The notes under the pieces were generated by a model, which ran no database searches, was not told the origin of the DNA, and saw nothing but the letters and a program-made list of their open reading frames with translations. A program made the position numbers and the translations under genes. DNA of 64,000 nucleotides, from assembly GCA_945878865.1 (NCBI GenBank), contig CAMCUD010000006.1, positions 1 through 64,000 of the forward strand, in the 5' to 3' direction. The first letter of the stretch is position 1. Every line of letters starts with the position of its first letter. Shown here piece by piece: positions 61,501-64,000 of the stretch. The stretch is from Bifidobacterium breve (GTDB lineage Bacteria; Actinomycetota; Thermoleophilia; Solirubrobacterales; Solirubrobacteraceae).

Positions 61501-61602
61501 GCTCACCTTGGCCTCTGCGGCCGCGGTCGGCAGCAGGCCGACCAGCGCGAGCGCGCAGATCATCGTGACGGCGCGACGCGCCGCCCCCACACACAGGTTC
61601 AT
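58558..61602 (-). CDS. Large secreted modular beta-protein, unknown function
   Basis: 1014 residues. Signal peptide (about 1-30; GAARRAVTMICALALVGLL then AAAEAK) with GGAAGGGGAG before the ATG 61602. At least four modules of about 200 residues share a pattern of Cys pairs and ...SPL...L.G.V(Y/F)L......P.L.V...: ILEGQIFNLEPRGQEAARLG, LSGVVYLAKQRPGASPIRLF, IDGNVYLTAPQQDGDLAGLS and LVGNVTFVQVPGVPLPELRV. The C-terminal part is basic and beta-rich (KKLRKLVTVSSTGLKKGSK). No wall-sorting signal. Possibly a cell-surface layer or matrix component. Confidence 0.8.
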   Translation of the reverse strand: MNLCVGAARRAVTMICALALVGLLPTAAAEAKVSITGLVAKPVAANASCSTSTSAATESQAGANKDLCVAMAFDGGGDGFGGGDDVKDLKMSLPSGQVGGATATPLCSLKTFTSTNGCPKSTQVGEASGRIETLITLPENILEGQIFNLEPRGQEAARLGVQLQLAGLASVQRVETLVTLRADGGLDAVATGLPRTFIGLPIEIRRFNLKLWGSKEDHPSLKTPFVVNPTDCSRPAATKLEIGTAQGGTSTATTSYQPTGCDKLKFTPSMLLEGDHAADSPGAITAGMTFPAQKSGELSQAHVKTANVVLPEGYELSGAAGSEPGFVGCADEDFAITSTAPSNCPAGSQVGTVVFSSPLIANPLSGVVYLAKQRPGASPIRLFIFAQTGDAPEAVRIKLSAITVPDPNTGQLSTQLENLPPVPFTSFRLTFRGGDTAIVSGPRSCGTRSGYTDVVPDNGGAAARPTAEITVNKGCDAVGGFAPELATSLKTTQAASPTVLTADLNRPSGSARMKAATFHLPAGFSGRLTAAEQCPVGPAAAGECGAESRVGGVTVRVGAGPVPAPIDGNVYLTAPQQDGDLAGLSIVVPGQFGPLNFGNLVVLARIVVRPDIGLDIVVKDIPQRVYGIDVNLRQMKLTLDRDGFGLNATSCAPMATTATLTSDLGQTADVSAPYQATGCENVPYEPTLTAKLVGGRSEVGVNGHPELQTSVGAGLGQGGTKSVAIVLPDGIAIDVERIKRSCPIADYNAGTCKPEAVVGSAVAESPLIPQQLVGNVTFVQVPGVPLPELRVDLKGPLSITLAGKVKQQGTRLVTEITGLPDTPLTTFALTLNGGTRGLIQASRDLCASPTLPIDADFASFTGATKKRTLSVDIPDCAPGATIKVGALGNGKPTLDARIVGGRTAVTSTKLTLPSGMTFASAKKLRKLVTVSSTGLKKGSKASLKVTRSTVTLSVPKGQSATVLRLRLKPGGLAVTKRLRSRGRPKLTFRLQSSLADGRRPSLRVTARPAANPQG

Positions 61603-61684
61603 TGCTCCCCTTCCCTGCCCGGCCCAATCCGGGGCTACGGAAGTGATAGCAGAACATGCGATGAAGCAAGTCATATCTTCGTCC

Positions 61685-61738
61685 GTCATACGAATTTCGA
61701 ACTAAGCTCTGTGGGCCGTGAGCTCGCGTTCGTATGAC
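61685..61738. promoter_or_regulatory. Spaced inverted repeat flanking the hxlR start
   Basis: GTCATACGAA (61685-61694) and TTCGTATGAC (61729-61738) are perfect 10-bp complements, centres 44 bp apart (about four turns). The left copy is upstream of the promoter box and the right one inside codons 4 to 7, which suggests autoregulation by looping or paired dimers. Confidence 0.5.
61703..61708 (+). promoter_or_regulatory. Leaderless -10 box, hxlR
   Basis: TAAGCT lies 9 nt before the GTG at 61718, between the two halves of the inverted repeat. Confidence 0.55.
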
Positions 61739-62701
61739 CAGTACTGCGGCGCGGCCCGCGCGCTCGATGTCGTCGGGGAACGCTGGGCGCTGCTCGTCGT
61801 CCGCGACCTGCTGCTGGGCCCCAAGCGCTACACCGACCTGCAGGCCGGGCTGCCGGGGATCGGGCCGAACGTGCTGAGCGCGAGGCTGCGCGGCCTGGTC
61901 GACGCGGGCGTCGTCGCCCGCCGCCAGCTGCCCCCGCCCGCCGCGGCGACGGTCTACGAGCTGACGCCGCTCGGCGAGGAGCTGCGCCCGGTCGTCCGCG
62001 AGCTCGTGCGCTGGGGCCGCAACCTGCTCGGCGCGCCGCCGCCCGGCGAGCAGCTGCAGCTGGGCTGGCTTGTCGTCGCGCTCGAGGCGAGCTTCCGCCC
62101 CGAGGCCGCACGCGGGCTGACGGAGAGCTACGAGTACCGCATCGACGGCGAGGTCTTCCACGTCGACATCGATGACGGCACGATCGCGGCGCGCGAGGGC
62201 GAGGCCGCCGACCCGACGTTCGTCGTCGTCACCGACCTCGAGACCTTCCTCGCCGTCGCCACGCGCGCCGTCACCCCGGAGGACGCGATCGCCGACGGCC
62301 GCATGACCGTCTCGGGCGATCTGGACGCCGGCCGCCGGTCCGTTGAGATCCTCGGGGTCCCGATGGGGGGCGGCTCGGACGGCGGTCTCATCGGCACCGT
62401 GCGCACGGCGTTTCAGGTGTCGTGGGACGCCGGCGTGCGCGGCCGGCTTCTGTTCGTCATCGACGACAAGCCGATGCACCTGCTCTTCGGCGACGACGGC
62501 CTGGACGTCGGCGAGGGGCCGATCGAGAACCCGGACGTCACGGTCACGACGTCGCTCGACACGTTCGTCGCCATGGGCACCGGCCGCGACGACGCGGTCC
62601 ACGCGCTGCAGGCCGGTCGCCTGAAGCTCGAGGGGGACGTCGGGATGGCCACGCTGCTCGCGACCTCGCAGGGCCGCGGGCTTATCGACGCTCGGAGCTA
62701 G
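61718..62701 (+). CDS. HxlR-family regulator fused to two SCP2-like domains
   Basis: 327 residues. N-terminal HxlR winged helix (YCGAARALDVVGERWALLVVRDLL, then PNVLSARLRGLVDAG), followed by two SCP2/sterol-carrier-like segments, about 130-215 (FHVDIDDGTIAAREGEAADPT, then ITVS-type GRMTVSGD) and about 225-320 (LLFVIDDKPMHLLFGDDGLD, then GRLKLEGD). The SCP2 fold binds lipids, so the protein may sense a fatty or sterol-like ligand. Its stop shares CTAG with the convergent gene. Confidence 0.85.
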   Translation: MSSRSYDQYCGAARALDVVGERWALLVVRDLLLGPKRYTDLQAGLPGIGPNVLSARLRGLVDAGVVARRQLPPPAAATVYELTPLGEELRPVVRELVRWGRNLLGAPPPGEQLQLGWLVVALEASFRPEAARGLTESYEYRIDGEVFHVDIDDGTIAAREGEAADPTFVVVTDLETFLAVATRAVTPEDAIADGRMTVSGDLDAGRRSVEILGVPMGGGSDGGLIGTVRTAFQVSWDAGVRGRLLFVIDDKPMHLLFGDDGLDVGEGPIENPDVTVTTSLDTFVAMGTGRDDAVHALQAGRLKLEGDVGMATLLATSQGRGLIDARS

Positions 62702-63750
62702 GCGATCGTCAGCAGCCGGCGCGGGTTGTCGACGAGGAACCGCGAGATCGTCGTCTCGTCGAGCCCCGCTTCGCGCAGGTGCGTGCGGAACGTCCGCAGC
62801 ACGTGGCCGTACCCGACCCCGCCGAAGCGCCGCAGGTCGGTCTTGTGGCACACGTCCTGGGAGAGCAGGATCCGGTCGGCGTAGCCGTCCTCGCATAGCT
62901 GGGCGATCGCGAGCGCGCGCTCCTGGTCGGAGGCGAACCAGAACGGCGGGTCGCCGATTGCGCTCGGGGAGTAGCTCTGGTTGCCGCAGGTGTCGTACTC
63001 CAGAAAGCAGCCGCGCGCGGCGATGGAGCGCTGGTAGTCCAGGGCCCGCCGGAGATCTCCCCGGAAGCGGGTGAGGTTGATGTCGAGGTGGTCGGCGACG
63101 ACGCGCTGGAGATCCGCGCCCTCGGCCTCGAGGAGGTCGAGGACCTCGTGGGCGTTGTCGGAGTTCGGGCTGAGGTGCACGGTGATCGCCACCCCGGTGT
63201 CGGCCGAGGCGCGTGCCGCGGCCCGCAGGACGTTGGCCTCGGTCGGGTGCAGCTGCGCCGACGCCCCGATCTCCCCGATGATGCCTGGGCGCACGCCGCT
63301 CTCCCCGATGCCCTCGGTCAGCTCGGCGACCAGGCGCGCGTGGATCGATTCGACGGGTTCGTCGTCGAGGCCGGCCCGGTGGCTGAGGTGGACGTAGTGG
63401 CCGCAGCCGGCGATGACGTGCAGGCCGGTCTCCCGTGCGGCGCGGCGCAGCAGCTCCGGGTCGCGGCCGATGTCCTCGAGCGTGACGTCGACGACGGCGC
63501 CGCCGCCCTCGTCGGCGTGGGCACGGAGCTCCTCGATCGCCAGGTCGTGGTCGTCGAGCACGACGTTGTCGCGGGAGCCGTTGAGGTCGAGGCGCAGCTC
63601 GTGCAGGCGCTCGAGGCTGACGGGCAGCTCGTCGGCCTCGCCGACCGGGGGCAGGTAGCACGTCATGTCGATGAGCAGGTGCTCGTGGGTGATGGTGGGG
63701 CCGAGGTCCTCGGGGGCGATCGGACCGAGGACGGTCATGACGTGCGGCAC
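62698..63750 (-). CDS. Phosphotriesterase-family metal hydrolase
   Basis: 350 residues from GTG 63750 (AAAGG 6 nt upstream); ATG 63738 is also in frame. Amidohydrolase barrel with THEH (His22, His24), the bridging carboxylate Glu in IIGEIGAS, His in AITVHLSP and VVADHLDIN, and Asp in ILLSQDVCHK. The Glu bridge instead of carbamylated Lys fits the Php/lactonase branch more than true phosphotriesterases. Substrate unknown. Confidence 0.87.
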   Translation of the reverse strand: MPHVMTVLGPIAPEDLGPTITHEHLLIDMTCYLPPVGEADELPVSLERLHELRLDLNGSRDNVVLDDHDLAIEELRAHADEGGGAVVDVTLEDIGRDPELLRRAARETGLHVIAGCGHYVHLSHRAGLDDEPVESIHARLVAELTEGIGESGVRPGIIGEIGASAQLHPTEANVLRAAARASADTGVAITVHLSPNSDNAHEVLDLLEAEGADLQRVVADHLDINLTRFRGDLRRALDYQRSIAARGCFLEYDTCGNQSYSPSAIGDPPFWFASDQERALAIAQLCEDGYADRILLSQDVCHKTDLRRFGGVGYGHVLRTFRTHLREAGLDETTISRFLVDNPRRLLTIA

Positions 63751-63778
63751 GGCGGGCCTTTCGCTCAGCGGAAATTTG

Positions 63779-63790
63779 TTGCGGGCGCAA
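63779..63790. promoter_or_regulatory. Palindrome TTGCGGGCGCAA between divergent genes
   Basis: TTGCG and CGCAA flank GG, midway between the hydrolase start at 63750 and the GTG at 63821. Looks like a dimeric regulator site. Confidence 0.4.
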
Positions 63791-63807
63791 GCATTCGGTG
63801 GCGAGCG

Positions 63808-63813
63808 TACACT
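63808..63813 (+). promoter_or_regulatory. Leaderless -10 box, zinc-ribbon gene
   Basis: TACACT lies 7 nt before the GTG at 63821; same hexamer as before tetR. Confidence 0.5.
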
Positions 63814-63820
63814 CGATGAG

Positions 63821-64000
63821 GTGAGCCTGCACCGCGGCATCGACGGCCCGTCGCCGCTGGAGCCCGAGCCGGTCAACGGCGCGCCCGGGCTGCACGAGCA
63901 TCGCCTCGCGCGCCGCTCGTCGCAGCTGGCAGTCGGCACCCTGGCCTGTCCGCGCTGCGACGCGCCCGTCGCGACGCCCGACCGGCCGCTCGGCGTGGCG
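63821..64000 (+). CDS. Zinc-ribbon protein, 5' part (cut by window edge)
   Basis: The reading frame is open from GTG 63821 to the window end, 60 residues. After a hydrophilic N-terminus, LACPRCDAPVATPDRPLGVA contains a CPxC knuckle that usually forms half of a zinc ribbon; the other half lies beyond the edge. Strong GC3 bias and the TACACT box support it. Confidence 0.65.
   Translation, partial: MSLHRGIDGPSPLEPEPVNGAPGLHEHRLARRSSQLAVGTLACPRCDAPVATPDRPLGVA

Noticed and set aside
61637-61645. GGAAGTGA half-site resembling the TetR operator at 6372-6394
   Set aside because: Only one half-site, no partner at the right spacing.
1-64000. Search for rRNA, insertion sequences, phage genes, toxin-antitoxin pairs, restriction systems, CRISPR and attachment sites, including next to the tRNA-Arg
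   Set aside because: No transposase, integrase, cas or terminal repeat was seen, and the flanks of the tRNA at 38289-38362 carry ordinary genes with no partial tRNA copy.

Overview
The window is high-GC (about 70% or more), strongly GC3-biased bacterial chromosome, packed with short or overlapping gene junctions (ATGA and GTGA overlaps), many GTG and some TTG starts, and no sign of plasmid, phage, insertion sequence, rRNA or CRISPR. Gene content suggests a Gram-positive actinobacterium, most likely of the Thermoleophilia/Solirubrobacterales (Conexibacter or Solirubrobacter type): class A PBP, sortase, YkuD transpeptidase, an MprAB/HtrA-like operon, a TreT trehalose enzyme and very large secreted repeat proteins. 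This placement is inference from style, not from a marker gene. At least 17 genes carry a TANNNT box 6 to 10 nt before the start codon, so leaderless transcription seems to be the default here, and several starts were chosen on that basis.

Layout. 1-1744: edge of a divergent gene, then a NarL-type two-component pair. 1745-4434 (minus): TreT plus GT20 trehalose operon. 4445-7066: VOC protein, DHA2 drug exporter and divergent TetR with a perfect operator between them. 7094-11310 (minus): OmpR regulator, histidine kinase, HtrA lipoprotease and inositol-phosphatase-like gene in one operon. 11362-13874: degenerate M28-like membrane protein plus sortase. 13945-18422: FlgM-like small protein, thiL, infA, class A PBP and MscS channel. 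18421-23270: PIG-V-like membrane protein, HAD, CPBP protease, L,D-transpeptidase, a small membrane protein and pyrE. 23284-26613: beta-propeller/RTX secreted protein.

26821-33810 holds the most interesting block: a GntR regulator and a five-gene operon (three subunits resembling N-methylglutamate synthase/GlxBCD, a type III glutamine synthetase relative and a single FAD amine oxidase). It looks like a compact amine-to-glutamate route, preceded by two different pairs of palindromic operators. 33869-40761: NRAMP-like transporter and MFS exporter sharing two operators, hydrolase, monooxygenase, tRNA-Arg(CCT), a secreted protein and a cyclic-nucleotide-sensor flavoprotein lacking the thioredoxin-reductase CxxC. 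40778-46539 (minus): complete peptide/nickel-type ABC importer. 46684-53179: a second orphan solute-binding lipoprotein facing a compact minus-strand run (TlpA, GNAT, GalT-like, AEC carrier, glutaredoxin-like, Dtd, unknown, nitroreductase). 53363-58478: a 1005-residue helicase behind a three-hairpin leader and a membrane-anchored phosphodiesterase. 58558-64000: 1014-residue secreted repeat protein, HxlR-SCP2-SCP2 regulator, phosphotriesterase-like hydrolase and the start of a zinc-ribbon protein. No intergenic stretch exceeds 300 bases; the longest (26614-26820) shows only a 14-nt-period direct repeat.
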